Source: Streptomyces shenzhenensis
GTDB lineage: Bacteria > Actinomycetota > Actinomycetes > Streptomycetales > Streptomycetaceae
Direction: 5' to 3'
Assembly (NCBI RefSeq): GCF_003688995.1
Contig: NZ_PENI01000022.1
Coordinates: 1-64,000, forward strand
DNA length: 64,000 nucleotides
Below, piece after piece: positions 1-8,978 of this stretch (the stretch's first letter is position 1; each line of letters starts with the position of its first letter). The notes under the pieces are model-generated. The model did not search any database and was not told the origin of the DNA. It saw nothing but the letters and a program-made list of their open reading frames with translations. The translations under genes and the position numbers were made by a program.

Positions 1-1
1 C

Positions 2-274
2 ACCCGGCAGTCGATGAATGTGCTCCTGCAGGCCCTCGAACGCCAGGGACTCGTCATCCGCCCGGCACGGGCACCCGTGGGCAGGGCCCTGCCCACCGAA
101 CTGACCGACCTCGGACGCCGCCAACTCGAGACGGCCAGCGCCGCGGTCCGCCGCGTCGAGCAGAACATGCTGGCCAACCTGGACGCCAGCGAACAAAACC
201 AGATGCGCCGCCTGCTCACCACGTGCATCGCCTCACTGACCGAACCACCCACATCGGCGACGCAAAAAAGATGA
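2..274 (+). CDS. MarR family transcriptional regulator, C-terminal part (5' end outside window)
   Basis: The reading frame is open from the first bases of the window, so the gene starts upstream of it. The visible 90 or so residues begin with TRQSMNVLLQALERQGLV, the recognition helix and start of the wing of a MarR-type winged helix. They continue through RALPTELTDLG (wing) into the C-terminal dimerisation helix. MarR proteins are small dimeric repressors released by small ligands. An ATG at 14 lies inside the helix-turn-helix and is not the true start. The target cannot be judged because the upstream neighbour is missing. The next gene is convergent. Confidence 0.8.
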   Translation, partial: TRQSMNVLLQALERQGLVIRPARAPVGRALPTELTDLGRRQLETASAAVRRVEQNMLANLDASEQNQMRRLLTTCIASLTEPPTSATQKR

Positions 275-327
275 GATCGGGCAAGCTCACGCGCTATGCC
301 GCCTTTTCGACTCCGAATAGGTCCTGT

Positions 328-1083
328 TCAGCAGCCGTCAACCCATTCTCGGCCGTCTCTCTTCGTAGCCACGCCAATGATCAGGGGCCAAACAATCGGA
401 GGCATTCCACGCCAGGACGCCTCCACCGCGCATTCGAGGTCCAGCCCACACGCGCGGATCAGTTCATCGGTGGCTCGATTGCAGTGGCAGCCCTCCGCGA
501 ACCGACGCCAGGGCCCGGCGAGACGGTCTTGCCAAGAGGCGAGTCGCGGCGATCGAGAACGGACGTGCTCAAGGAACAACAGCCGGCCACCAGGGCGCAA
601 CACACGCCCGATTTCTCGCAATGCCTGATCGGGGGCATCGACCGTGCACAACACGAGCGTTGAGACGACCGTGTCCACCGTTTCGCTCGTGAACGGCAGC
701 CGCTCCGCCGTCGCGTCGAGCACACGCACCCGACGCGGATTACGACGCAACCGCCGCGCCAATCGAGCGCGCATCGCGGCACCGGGTTCAGTGAGGATCA
801 GTTCGTCGACGTCGCTGGGGTAATAGCGCAGATTCAGCCCGGTACCGCTGCCGAGCTCCACGGTCCGCCCGCAGGCACGGCCGATCAGGTCCTGTCGAAG
901 GGCGCCGAGGCTGACCTTCTCGCCCACCCACAGGAACGGGTCGTACACCACCGCGAACACCCGCGCCCACGGCTTCGAACCCTTCGCTGCGGCCTGCTGC
1001 ACGGTGCCACTGTCCACACCTTCGACCGTACATCCGCACCGGTCGTTCATCCTGCTGCCGCAGGTGTTCCCTGTGCAGATCAA
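328..1083 (-). CDS. class I SAM-dependent methyltransferase
   Basis: The 251-residue protein contains the SAM-binding motif I VELGSGTGLN. An acidic residue follows at the end of strand 2 (LILTEPG), then LDATAERLPF, and VLRPGGRLLFLEHV as motif III. This order is typical of UbiE/Methyltransf_11 enzymes, and the closest resemblance is to METTL7-like small-molecule methyltransferases. The substrate cannot be read from sequence. The start used is a TTG at 1083 preceded by a GAAGGG-type ribosome site. An ATG at 1050, after the cysteine-containing first 11 residues, is an alternative. The gene is convergent with the MarR fragment, and a 65-base gap separates it from the ABC ATPase gene on the same strand. 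Confidence 0.8.
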   Translation of the reverse strand: MICTGNTCGSRMNDRCGCTVEGVDSGTVQQAAAKGSKPWARVFAVVYDPFLWVGEKVSLGALRQDLIGRACGRTVELGSGTGLNLRYYPSDVDELILTEPGAAMRARLARRLRRNPRRVRVLDATAERLPFTSETVDTVVSTLVLCTVDAPDQALREIGRVLRPGGRLLFLEHVRSRSPRLASWQDRLAGPWRRFAEGCHCNRATDELIRACGLDLECAVEASWRGMPPIVWPLIIGVATKRDGREWVDGC

Positions 1084-1148
1084 CCCGCCCTTCGCCCTCG
1101 CGTCCGTACCGACAGCTGTGTGGCCGCCTGAGCCTGCCGTCGGCCGGA

Positions 1149-1844
1149 TCAGCTCCGCGGTGCACCGGTCATGCGGCCCTTGCGCAGGTTGAGGATCTGG
1201 TCGGCCTGGTCAGCCAGGTGCTGGGAGTGCGTGACGACGATCACGCACTTGTGCTCGTCATGGGCGAGCTCCTGGAAGATGTCGATGATGCCTTTCGCGG
1301 TGTCCTCGTCGAGGTTGCCGGTGGGCTCGTCCGCGAAGAGGATGTCGACGTCACAGGCCAGGGCCCGGGCGATGGCGACACGTTGCTGCTGGCCGCCGGA
1401 GAGCTGCAGCACGTTGCGGGTGGCCTGGTGTCGGTCGAGGCCCACGCGGTCGAGGAGTTCGAGCGCGCGGTCCTTCTTGCGCCGGGTTCTGACGCCGGTG
1501 ATCTCCATGGCGGTGGTGATGTTCTGAGCTGCGGTCATATACGTGAGCAGGTTGTACTGCTGGAAGACGGTCGCCGCGTGCTTGTTGCGGTAGCGGTCCA
1601 GGCCGATCTCCCTGAGATCGGTACCGTCGAAGGCGACGACGCCCTTGGTGGGCGTGTCCAGACCGCTCGAGAGGGACAGCAGGGTGGTCTTGCCGCTGCC
1701 GGAGGGGCCGACCACGGCATAGAAAGCGCCGCGCTGGAACTCGTAGGTGATGTCCTTGAGCACGGTGGTCCTGCGACGCCCTCCGGTGTAGGTGTGGGTA
1801 AGACCGGAGAGCCGGAGCACAGGCGTGGAAGTCATAGCGGTCAC
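1149..1844 (-). CDS. ABC transporter ATP-binding protein (MacB/LolD type)
   Basis: This is a complete nucleotide-binding subunit of about 231 residues. It has Walker A GPSGSGKTT, a Q-loop (VFQQYNLL), signature LSGGQQQR, Walker B ILFADEPTGNLD and the switch histidine in VVTHSQ. The DEPTGNLD form is typical of the MacB/LolD/FtsE group that works with FtsX-fold permeases, which matches the two upstream permease genes. The start chosen is GTG at 1844, whose GTGA overlaps the permease stop by 4 bases. ATG at 1835 is the alternative. Upstream in the same frame the sequence overlaps the permease gene and does not look coding. The likely role is ATP-driven export or mechanotransmission in cell-envelope stress, together with the neighbouring two-component system. 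Confidence 0.9.
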   Translation of the reverse strand: MTAMTSTPVLRLSGLTHTYTGGRRRTTVLKDITYEFQRGAFYAVVGPSGSGKTTLLSLSSGLDTPTKGVVAFDGTDLREIGLDRYRNKHAATVFQQYNLLTYMTAAQNITTAMEITGVRTRRKKDRALELLDRVGLDRHQATRNVLQLSGGQQQRVAIARALACDVDILFADEPTGNLDEDTAKGIIDIFQELAHDEHKCVIVVTHSQHLADQADQILNLRKGRMTGAPRS

Positions 1845-3208
1845 GTGCCTTTCGTGAGGATGGTCCTGGGGTTGAAACGCAGGACCGAGGCGCCGGGGAC
1901 GGCGGTGGCGAGCAGGGCGATGACGAGGCCGGTGCCGGCCACGGTCGCCAGTGCGCCGTTGTCGAGCCGGACGGTGATCTCGTCGATGGGGTCGGCTCCT
2001 TCGACCGGCTGGTCGTCCGGGTCGTAGCCCTGGTCCAGGCCGGTGGAGCCGGGCGGCGGAGGCTCCCAGGCGTCGAGCTTGCGCTTGGCGTCGGCGGCTT
2101 CGCTGTTGAGCAGGGCGGCTCCGGCGCGCTGGGTGAGCGGCTCGGCGACCAGCGAGCTGAGGCCGATGGCCAGGGCGGCGACGGCGACGATCTCGGCAGC
2201 CTGCTGCGCGATCAGCTTCCATCGCCGCTCCCCCATGGCCAGCAGCACGCCGTACTCGCGCCGACGCTGCTTGACCGCGAGGGCGATGAGCAGGGCCAGG
2301 ATGGCGGCGCCGGCGAGGCCGATCAGCCACATGGCGACGGTGGCGGCGGAGGACACCGCTGCCAGCGGGCCTGTCATCTGCTTCAGGGCCTTGTCGTTGA
2401 TATCGAGGGTGAAGCCCTCGAGGGCGGCACCGGCCTGCTTCTGCGCGTGGGCCTCGAACTCCTTGAAGGAGGCGGGATCCTTGAGCTTGAAGGTGGCGCC
2501 GCGCAGCTCGACAGGGCCGGTAGCACCGTCGAGGGCGCTCAGTGCGGACGCCGTGACGATCAACCGGTCGCCGGGAAACTGCATGTACTCGGGGTCGGGC
2601 TGGTCGGACGGGTCGCGGTAGACGCCCCGGACGGTGAACTCGGCGGTGCGCTTGCCGTCATTGTCGGCCAACGTGATCTTGTCACCGGGAGTGAGGTCGT
2701 TCTTCCTTGCCAGCCGCTCCTCGATCAGGATGCCGTTGCTGTTCCGATCGGCGTCGGTGAGCGGCCTGCCGGCCAGCAGCTGCCACTTGCCGCTGCTGAA
2801 GTCCGGCATGAGGCGCGAGTCACGGACTCCCATCGCCAGGGTGTAGCCCTCGATGGACGGGTCCATCGACTTCCCTGTGAGCCGGGTACCGCCTCGCAGC
2901 CGCGCCCCGTTGAAGGAGTCGTAGTTATAGGCTTCGACCAGGGGTGACGTGCCGATCTTGTCAATGATGTCGGCGCTGATCTGCGGGGCCTGCATCTGCC
3001 CGCCGGCGACCAGACTGTCCATGTCCACGCCCAGAGTGACGTCGGCACCGATCCGGCGTGCGGCGGCGTCTTCGGCCCGAGCGGTACCGCCCTCGATCAG
3101 GACACCGCCCAGCACCATGGTCGAGATGGCCACAAAGGTCGCCAGCATCACCAGCGTCCTGATCCGGTGAGCCAACAGGCTCAGCCCAGCACGTTTTAGG
3201 AAGTTCAC
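1841..3208 (-). CDS. FtsX-like ABC transporter permease
   Basis: The 455-residue membrane protein begins with MNFLKRAGLSLLAHRIRT followed by one N-terminal membrane helix. A large extracytoplasmic domain (about residues 45-275) contains the MacB-type TPLVEAYNY and LARKNDLTPGDKI segments. The C-terminal FtsX domain has three membrane helices around residues 290-315, 335-360 and 425-445, with the QRRREYGVLLAMG coupling segment after the first. It is clearly paralogous to the permease encoded just upstream, so the transporter is probably a heterodimer or the product of a gene duplication. It overlaps the ATPase gene by 4 bases, which indicates translational coupling. Confidence 0.88.
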   Translation of the reverse strand: MNFLKRAGLSLLAHRIRTLVMLATFVAISTMVLGGVLIEGGTARAEDAAARRIGADVTLGVDMDSLVAGGQMQAPQISADIIDKIGTSPLVEAYNYDSFNGARLRGGTRLTGKSMDPSIEGYTLAMGVRDSRLMPDFSSGKWQLLAGRPLTDADRNSNGILIEERLARKNDLTPGDKITLADNDGKRTAEFTVRGVYRDPSDQPDPEYMQFPGDRLIVTASALSALDGATGPVELRGATFKLKDPASFKEFEAHAQKQAGAALEGFTLDINDKALKQMTGPLAAVSSAATVAMWLIGLAGAAILALLIALAVKQRRREYGVLLAMGERRWKLIAQQAAEIVAVAALAIGLSSLVAEPLTQRAGAALLNSEAADAKRKLDAWEPPPPGSTGLDQGYDPDDQPVEGADPIDEITVRLDNGALATVAGTGLVIALLATAVPGASVLRFNPRTILTKGT

Positions 3209-3250
3209 AGTTGAACCGCCCCCATTTCTGTTCGCTGTTCTGAAGGGTCG

Positions 3251-4486
3251 TCAGTCGTGGCGCGCGAGGATGGAACGCGGGTGCAAGCGCAGGATTGCGA
3301 GGCCGGGGAGCACGGTGGACACCAGCGCGATCCCCAGGAGCAAACCGGCGGTCATGCTCATGGGGGTCTGCTCCAACCGCATGTCCGGCGGCGGCAGTTC
3401 CCCGGTCGCCGAGGCCGTGTCCAGCAGTTGCTCGCCCACCGGCTGGGCCAGCACCAGCGCGGTTGCCGCGGAGGCCGCCAGTGCCACCATGGCCACCACG
3501 ACCACCTCCGTGATGTGCTGACCGAGCAGCTTCCACTTCTTCTCACCCAAGGCGAGAAGCGTGCCCAGCTCGTCCCGCCGCTCCCTGATCGTCAAGGTGA
3601 CGATCAGACCGAGAATCACCGTTCCGGCCACCGCCATCAGCCACACGAGGGCGCCCGCGAAGCCGCCGACCCGCTGCAGTGGCCGCACCTGGTCGCGGTA
3701 CGCCTTGTCGTTGACGTCGAAGCGAAAGCCCGCCGCACCGATGACCTTCCTGGCCTCGGCGTGCAGGGCTTTGGCCCGCTCCGGCGATGAGATCTTGAGG
3801 ACCACCGCCTGCAGCCGATCCCCCAGGCCCAGACCGCCGATGGCGTCGAGCGGGGCGTAGATCTGATTGGGGGCCAGCTCGGCGGGGTCCAGCCAGCCGG
3901 ACGGCACCGGGGCCGGGTCCCGGAAGATGCCCCGGACCTCGTACGACCGCTTCTTCGTACCGTCCGGGGAGGCGAGTGTCAGGCGGTCGCCGGGTGCCAG
4001 GCCGTTCTTCTTCGCGAGACGCTCCTCGATGAGCACCACCTTGCGCCCCGCCTCCGCCGTGGTGATCGGCCGGCCCGCAACGAGCTTCGTCCGGCCGGTG
4101 GCGAAGTCCAGCAGCATCTCCGACTCCCGGATGCCGGCCACCCCTGGCCCGTACGGGCCGGGTTTCGCGCTCGGGGGGCGTACCGCGTTCGGCTCCACCA
4201 GTCTCAGCAGCGGTGCCCGCAGGATCCCGCGCAGCACCGGGTTGTACCGCTCGACCAGGGGCGAGGTTCCCAGCTTCACGGCCGCGTCGGGGGTGAGCGC
4301 ATCGCCGTGCACCGTGGCGTCGACGCCGATTCGGCGCTGTGCCTCGGCCTCCTGCCGGTCGGTCGCCCCCTGCAACAGAAAGCCACCGAGCACCAGTGTG
4401 CACAGCACGAAGAAGACCGCGAGCAGGATCGCCGTCCTGCCCTTGCGGGCGGCGAGACTGTACGCAGCTCGTTTGACGAAGTTCAT
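3251..4486 (-). CDS. FtsX-like ABC transporter permease
   Basis: The 411-residue permease starts at ATG 4486 with MNFVKRAAYSLAARKGRT, matching the start of the downstream paralogue. An upstream ATG at 4534 would add 16 residues without membrane or family character and would run into the divergent promoter. The N-terminal membrane helix (ILLAVFFVLCTLVLGGFLL) is followed by a soluble domain with LAKKNGLAPGDRLTL and a C-terminal FtsX domain with RERRDELGTLLALG between its helices. It is probably the first gene of the three-gene exporter operon. It faces the response regulator gene across about 125 bases of shared promoter DNA. Confidence 0.88.
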   Translation of the reverse strand: MNFVKRAAYSLAARKGRTAILLAVFFVLCTLVLGGFLLQGATDRQEAEAQRRIGVDATVHGDALTPDAAVKLGTSPLVERYNPVLRGILRAPLLRLVEPNAVRPPSAKPGPYGPGVAGIRESEMLLDFATGRTKLVAGRPITTAEAGRKVVLIEERLAKKNGLAPGDRLTLASPDGTKKRSYEVRGIFRDPAPVPSGWLDPAELAPNQIYAPLDAIGGLGLGDRLQAVVLKISSPERAKALHAEARKVIGAAGFRFDVNDKAYRDQVRPLQRVGGFAGALVWLMAVAGTVILGLIVTLTIRERRDELGTLLALGEKKWKLLGQHITEVVVVAMVALAASAATALVLAQPVGEQLLDTASATGELPPPDMRLEQTPMSMTAGLLLGIALVSTVLPGLAILRLHPRSILARHD

Positions 4487-4613
4487 GAGCGCCAGAAGAT
4501 CAAGCCAGGCCGTGCAGCCGGATAAGGACGTCACAGGGAGTTAAAGCCGCCTCGTGGCGCGAGCTGCTCACGCGCTTATACGGCTGTAATCGGCCGGCTG
4601 ATCCAATAGGGGC

Positions 4614-5276
4614 ATGAGGGTTTTGGTAGCCGAGGACCACCGGGTGTTGGCACGTGCGATCGCGAACGGTCTGCGTCGCGCGGCGATGGCGGTGGACCTC
4701 GCTGTGTCGGGTGACGAGGTGGCGCAGATGTGCCTGGTGACCGGCTACGACGTACTCGTTCTGGACCGCGACCTGCCCGTCATGAGCGGCGACGAAGTGT
4801 GCCGGCGGCTCCGGGGACGCGATGACTCGCCCCGGATCCTGATGCTGACCGCGGCCGGGGAGATCGCCGACAAGGTCTACGGGCTCGAGGAACTCGGTGC
4901 CGACGACTACCTGGCGAAGCCGTTCGACTTCGCCGAGCTGGTGGCGCGGATCCGGACCCTGTACCGCCGGTCGCCCAAGCCGCCGCCGTTGGTGCTGCGG
5001 CACGAAGGCATCCAACTCGACTTCGCCCGGCGAGAGGTGTCGGTGAACGGCCGTCCGACCGACCTCACCCCCAAGGAGTTCGCCGTACTGCGGATGCTCC
5101 TCGAAGCATGCGGCGAACCAGTGGCCCATCGCGACTTGGTGCGGGCCGTCTGGGACGAGCACCTCGATCCCCGCACCACCGCTGTCCGCGCCACAGTCAG
5201 TCGGCTGCGGGCCAAACTGGGCGGCCCCGACACCATCACCGCTGACGTCGGCTGCGGTTACCGCCTCACGCCGTGA
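4614..5276 (+). CDS. OmpR-family response regulator
   Basis: The 220-residue protein has a receiver domain (residues 1-115) with acidic pair E7/D8, phospho-acceptor D51 in VLVLDRDLPVMSG, conserved T in MLTAAG and K in LAKPFDF. A winged-helix Trans_Reg_C domain (about 125-218) follows, with the LTPKEFAVLRMLLEA and VRATVSRLRAKLG segments. It is co-translated with the downstream kinase (GTGA overlap) and divergent from the FtsX-type exporter, the usual arrangement for regulators of peptide or envelope-stress exporters. The intergenic region holds an AT-richer stretch around 4573-4590 that may contain the promoter. A GGGG run lies immediately before the ATG. Confidence 0.92.
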   Translation: MRVLVAEDHRVLARAIANGLRRAAMAVDLAVSGDEVAQMCLVTGYDVLVLDRDLPVMSGDEVCRRLRGRDDSPRILMLTAAGEIADKVYGLEELGADDYLAKPFDFAELVARIRTLYRRSPKPPPLVLRHEGIQLDFARREVSVNGRPTDLTPKEFAVLRMLLEACGEPVAHRDLVRAVWDEHLDPRTTAVRATVSRLRAKLGGPDTITADVGCGYRLTP

Positions 5277-6472
5277 ACCCGAGCCGCTGCTTCGCCCTGC
5301 TCCCGTTCCGAACCCGGCTGGCACTCGCGTTCGGATGTCTCTTCTTGCTGGCCGGGATCGCGCTCATGGCGTTCGTCGTCACGCTTGCGCGGTACGGGAC
5401 CGCCCAGAAGACGGCTGACATCGAGGTCATGCCCCTCGACGGGCCGGGGATCGGGAACCCGTCGCCCGCCGGCCCTCATCCCGGGGATTGGGGGGTGACC
5501 GGTGCCAAGCCGTCCCTCCCGCTCGTCTCCGAGGGGGTCGCTGTCCGCATCGTGGAGTCGACGGCCCGGGAGGTTCAGCAAGCCGCTCTGCAGCAGATGC
5601 TGCTGTGGTCGGGCGTCGGCCTGATCGTGACGGCCGTGCTGGCCGGTCTGACGGGCTGGTGGCTGGCGGGCCGGGCACTGCGCCCCGTGACCGCGATGAC
5701 CGACACGGCTCTCCGGATCAGCGAGACCAACCTCGACGAACGCCTCGCCCTCACCGGCCCGGACGACGAACTGCACCGCCTCGCCGGGACCTTCGACTCC
5801 ATGCTGGACCGCCTCCAGCGCGCTTTCGACAGCCAACGCCGGTTCGTGGCCAACGCCTCCCATGAACTGCGTACTCCGCTCGCCGCCCAACGCGCCACCA
5901 TCCAGGTCGGTCTGGCCGACCCGCTTCCCCAGCACCTGACCGAGGTACGCGACGATCTGCTGTCCACCAACCGCCATGCCGAACAGCTCATCGCCTCGCT
6001 CCTCCTGCTCGCGCGCAGCGACCGCGGGCTGGAGCACACGGAACGCATCGACCTGGCCGAGCTGACCACCACCGCGGCGGCGGAACTGCGCGCGGCCGCA
6101 GCGGAGAAGGGCCTGAGCCTGCACACCCGCATCCGGGGCCAGGTTCAGCTGACCGGCGACCCGGTCCTGATCAGCCATCTTGTCTCCAACCTCGTCCACA
6201 ACGCGATTCAGTACAACCGGCCCGCCGGACGGGTGGATGTGTCGTTGGAGGGCCGCGTCCTCACGGTGACGAACACGGGGCGTGTCATCGACGCCGACCG
6301 CGTCGGCGAACTGTTCGAGCCCTTCCGCCGTCTCGGCCAGGACCGTGTCGACACCACCGGCCATGGCCTGGGCCTGTCCATCGTCCGGTCCATCGCTGTG
6401 GCCCACGGAGCCGAACTGCACGCCGAACCTGGGCTGAACGGAGGCTTGGCCATCATGATCGGTTTCCCGTAG
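5273..6472 (+). CDS. sensor histidine kinase
   Basis: The 399-residue kinase starts at GTG 5273, overlapping the regulator stop by 4 bases. Membrane helices lie at about residues 14-37 and 103-130 and enclose a short extracellular loop of about 65 residues. A HAMP segment follows, then the HisKA dimerisation domain with H197 in ANASHELRTPL. The HATPase domain contains the N box LVHNAIQYN and the G2 box GHGLGLSIVRS. The G1 box is degenerate (VIDADRVGELFEPFRRL in place of a full DxGxG), so ATP-lid behaviour may differ. It is the predicted partner of the adjacent response regulator. The small extracellular loop suggests intramembrane or transporter-coupled sensing. Confidence 0.9.
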   Translation: MNPSRCFALLPFRTRLALAFGCLFLLAGIALMAFVVTLARYGTAQKTADIEVMPLDGPGIGNPSPAGPHPGDWGVTGAKPSLPLVSEGVAVRIVESTAREVQQAALQQMLLWSGVGLIVTAVLAGLTGWWLAGRALRPVTAMTDTALRISETNLDERLALTGPDDELHRLAGTFDSMLDRLQRAFDSQRRFVANASHELRTPLAAQRATIQVGLADPLPQHLTEVRDDLLSTNRHAEQLIASLLLLARSDRGLEHTERIDLAELTTTAAAELRAAAAEKGLSLHTRIRGQVQLTGDPVLISHLVSNLVHNAIQYNRPAGRVDVSLEGRVLTVTNTGRVIDADRVGELFEPFRRLGQDRVDTTGHGLGLSIVRSIAVAHGAELHAEPGLNGGLAIMIGFP

Positions 6473-6665
6473 GCGTGCGGTACCTGTGCGCGGTGCGGCA
6501 GTACCCCGGTTCGGGACTCGGCGAGGGCCAGTGCGCTGGCGACGTCGGTGAGCGGGATCCGCGCTGCGCGAAGGACATCGCCGAGCGCGTCATCGGTGCG
6601 CTGGCCCATCTCAATGACGCCTGTGCGCGATTCACCCGCTCCCTTGGGCTGGTGTCCGCCGTGGT
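6473..6665. other. convergent intergenic region, no gene recognised
   Basis: About 190 bases separate the ends of the kinase and MFS genes. The minus strand is open here with GC-rich third positions, but the frame shows no recognisable domain and runs on into the kinase gene. I could not find a strong hairpin. Confidence 0.4.
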
Positions 6666-7943
6666 CTACGTACCGGGCGCCGTGTGGTGGGCGGCGCGGC
6701 GGCGGGCGTCCTCGTCGGTGTGAGCGTCGTACGTGAGGAGTTTGGGCAGGGTCGCGGCGAGCAGGCCCACCGAGGCGACGCAGGCGAGGCCGCCGGTCCA
6801 GATGGCCGGGCGGACGCCGCTCCAGCCGGCCATCGCGCCCGCGCGGACCTGGCCGAGCTGGGGGCCGATGCTGTAGGAGAGAACCTCGATCCCGGCGAGC
6901 CGGCCGCGCAGTTCGTCGGGGATGGTCTGGTTCCAGATGGTCGAACGGCCCAGTCCGCTCAGCATGTCCCCCGCACCGGCCAGGGCCAGGCACAGCAGCA
7001 CCAGCCAGACGTTCGCTGTCCAGCCGGCCGCCGCGATGGCCAGTCCCCATCCGGTGGCGCCGAAGACCACCAGCAGGCCGTGGCGTCGGGTGCGGGACAC
7101 CCAGCCGCTGGTCAGGCTCACCACCAGGGAGCCGACCGATCCGGCGGCGTACATCAGGCCCAGGGACCAGTCGGCGTCGAGCTCTTGGGCGAGGAAGGGG
7201 AAGATCGTGTTCGGGAAGGCGAAGAACATGGCCGCCAGGTCCACCGCGTACGTGCCCAGCAGCACCGGCCTCGACCAGGCGTAACGCGCCCCTTCGGCGA
7301 TACCGCGCAGGGAGGGCTTGGCCGCGTTGTCGACGGGTGGCACGGGTGAGAGCCGAAGGCACATCAGCACCGACAGGACGAAGCAGACCACCGTGGTGGC
7401 GTAGGCGGGGACGTTGCCCGCGTAGGCCACGACCAGTCCCGCCAGCGCGGGACCGGCGATGGCACCGGCCTGCCAGCGCAACGCGTTCAGTGCGGCAGCC
7501 GCGGCCAGTTGGTCGTGCGGGACGATCCGGGCCAGCAGCGAGTCCAGCGCGGGCCGTTGGAGTCCCGCCAGCGCCGCCACGCCCGCCGCCACCACATACA
7601 GCGGCCACAGCAACGGCTCCGGCAGCATCGAGTTCACCAGCAGGACGACCGCCAGCAGCCCCAGCCCCGCTTCGGTCAGGACGATGACCTTGCCCCGATC
7701 CACGGCGTCCGCGAGGGCCCCGCCGTACAGCCCGAACACCACGAGCGGCACCAGTTCGACGGCGCCCATGGCGCCCACCGCGAGCGGCGACCCGGTCAGA
7801 TCCTTGATCTGGAGCGGCAGCGCGACCATTGCCATGACGCTGCCGAAATACGTGATCAGCCCTTGTCCCCACAGGAGGCGGAAGTCACGGGAGGAACGCC
7901 ACGGCGAGAGGTCGGGCAGCAGCGCGGCAAGCTTCGAGATCAC
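6666..7943 (-). CDS. MFS transporter, probable siderophore exporter (EntS-like)
   Basis: This is a major facilitator of about 425 residues with twelve hydrophobic segments. It starts near VISKLAALLPDLSPWRSS and includes FRLLWGQGLITYFGS in helix 1, typical of EntS/MFS_3 exporters. I use GTG 7943. Longer readings in the same frame would place codons across the iron box at 7979-7997, which argues against them. That box, and the adjacent AraC regulator and siderophore uptake operon, suggest iron-repressed siderophore export. No biosynthetic genes for a siderophore lie in the window, so the substrate is unknown. Confidence 0.85.
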   Translation of the reverse strand: MISKLAALLPDLSPWRSSRDFRLLWGQGLITYFGSVMAMVALPLQIKDLTGSPLAVGAMGAVELVPLVVFGLYGGALADAVDRGKVIVLTEAGLGLLAVVLLVNSMLPEPLLWPLYVVAAGVAALAGLQRPALDSLLARIVPHDQLAAAAALNALRWQAGAIAGPALAGLVVAYAGNVPAYATTVVCFVLSVLMCLRLSPVPPVDNAAKPSLRGIAEGARYAWSRPVLLGTYAVDLAAMFFAFPNTIFPFLAQELDADWSLGLMYAAGSVGSLVVSLTSGWVSRTRRHGLLVVFGATGWGLAIAAAGWTANVWLVLLCLALAGAGDMLSGLGRSTIWNQTIPDELRGRLAGIEVLSYSIGPQLGQVRAGAMAGWSGVRPAIWTGGLACVASVGLLAATLPKLLTYDAHTDEDARRRAAHHTAPGT

Positions 7944-7978
7944 GTTCAACGGCCGAGTTCCACAGTTCCGACGGACAG

Positions 7979-7997
7979 TTAGGCAAGGCTCACTTAC
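7979..7997 (-). promoter_or_regulatory. iron box (DmdR/IdeR operator) upstream of the MFS exporter
   Basis: TTAGGCAAGGCTCACTTAC matches the actinobacterial iron-box consensus TTAGGTTAGGCTAACCTAA at about 14 of 19 positions. It lies about 36 bases upstream of the exporter start. Iron-loaded DmdR/IdeR would repress from here. Confidence 0.75.
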
Positions 7998-8054
7998 CTG
8001 GGTGGACTGTATGGTGCGCACACCCGTGCCGCAATCAATTATCCGGGACACCTT

Positions 8055-8068
8055 TTGTAGCGATCGGG
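8055..8068 (+). promoter_or_regulatory. 14-bp motif upstream of araC, probable AraC binding site (copy 1)
   Basis: TTGTAGCGATCGGG lies 31 bases before the AraC start and about 110 bases before the divergent exporter start. An exact inverted copy occurs at 8914-8927, on the other side of the AraC gene. The pairing with iron-regulated promoters suggests the neighbouring AraC protein as the ligand. Confidence 0.5.
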
Positions 8069-8098
8069 CCCACACCTCGGTGAAGCTAGCCTGAGCGC

Positions 8099-8869
8099 AT
8101 GCGCGTCACCAGAAACCTGCCGGCCCTCGCCGCGGGCGAGATGGACGTCTCCTTCGTGATCAAGGGGTACGAGGAGGTCGTCGCCGAGGACACGGAGTGG
8201 AACGAACACTCGCACCCGTGGCACGAGCTGCTCTGGAACGAGCACGGTGCGTCCACGGCGGTGGTGGGCTCCCAGGTGTGGTGCATCACACCCACGCTGG
8301 GGCTGTGGATGCCCGCGGGGCAGTTGCATTCCGCCTCCGCGATCGCGGGCACGTCCTTCCGCGCCCACTTCTTCCGGTACGGCACCACGTCCGCGCTGCC
8401 CGACGTACCGGTGGCCGTGGAGATCACTCCGCTGCTCCAGCTGCTCCTGGAGCGGCTCGGGGAGACGGGTCTGTCGCCGGAGTCCCGGGCCGTCACGGAG
8501 GCGATGGTCCTCGATGTGCTGCGGCCGTCGGAGCGGGCGTTGCTGGTGCAGTTGCCCACGTCCGAGCTGCTGCGCCCGATCGTGAGCGCGGTCCGGGCCG
8601 ACCCCGCCAACCAGCGGACGCTGACCGGCTGGGCGTCCTCGCTCGGGTGCAGTCCGCGCACGCTGACCCGGGCGTTCCGGGCCGAGGCGGGAACCAGTTT
8701 CGCGCGCTGGGTCGCCGCGGTGCGCGCCCAGCACGCGGTCCAGCTGCTCATCCAGGGATTCGAGGTCGACATCGTGGCGGAAGCGGTCGGCTACCGGTCG
8801 GCGAGCGCCTTCGGGGCGGCCTTCCGGCGGACGACCGGGATGACACCGGGCAGGTTCCGGGCGCACTGA
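8099..8869 (+). CDS. AraC family transcriptional regulator
   Basis: The 256-residue protein has an N-terminal cupin-like sensor domain with H-x-H spacing in EHSHPWHELLW. A C-terminal double helix-turn-helix (HTH_18, about residues 165-255) includes LGCSPRTLTRAFRAE and VAEAVGYRSASAFGAAFRR. It sits between an iron-regulated exporter and a siderophore uptake operon, with matching 14-bp motifs on both sides. A likely role is ligand-dependent activation of siderophore transport, as for other AraC-type siderophore sensors. The signal molecule is not deducible. The ribosome site before ATG 8099 is weak. Confidence 0.88.
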   Translation: MRVTRNLPALAAGEMDVSFVIKGYEEVVAEDTEWNEHSHPWHELLWNEHGASTAVVGSQVWCITPTLGLWMPAGQLHSASAIAGTSFRAHFFRYGTTSALPDVPVAVEITPLLQLLLERLGETGLSPESRAVTEAMVLDVLRPSERALLVQLPTSELLRPIVSAVRADPANQRTLTGWASSLGCSPRTLTRAFRAEAGTSFARWVAAVRAQHAVQLLIQGFEVDIVAEAVGYRSASAFGAAFRRTTGMTPGRFRAH

Positions 8870-8913
8870 CTGTGTTCCGGGGCGGGCCGGCGCTCAGCGG
8901 CACCCAGTGATGT

Positions 8914-8927
8914 CCCGATCGCTACAA
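8914..8927 (-). promoter_or_regulatory. 14-bp motif upstream of siderophore operon, probable AraC binding site (copy 2)
   Basis: CCCGATCGCTACAA is the exact reverse complement of the motif at 8055-8068. It lies 52 bases before the second iron box and about 170 bases before the binding-protein start, a usual activator position. Confidence 0.5.
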
Positions 8928-8978
8928 GAGCTGTCGCAAAGGCTCGATTGATGCGAACACCTGTCGTCCATACTCTAT

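Noticed and set aside
1845..2330. N-terminal extension of the ABC ATPase frame
   Set aside because: Arg/Ala/Gly-rich sequence without family resemblance that overlaps the FtsX permease gene. The ATPase starts at the GTGA overlap.
6473..6640. Minus-strand stretch beginning MGQRTDDALGDVLRAARIPL
   Set aside because: Codon use looks plausible but there is no stop before it runs into the kinase gene and no recognisable domain. I could not support it as a gene or a remnant.
7944..8075. Longer N-terminus for the MFS exporter
   Set aside because: It would translate through the iron box and promoter, and the extra residues have no transporter character.
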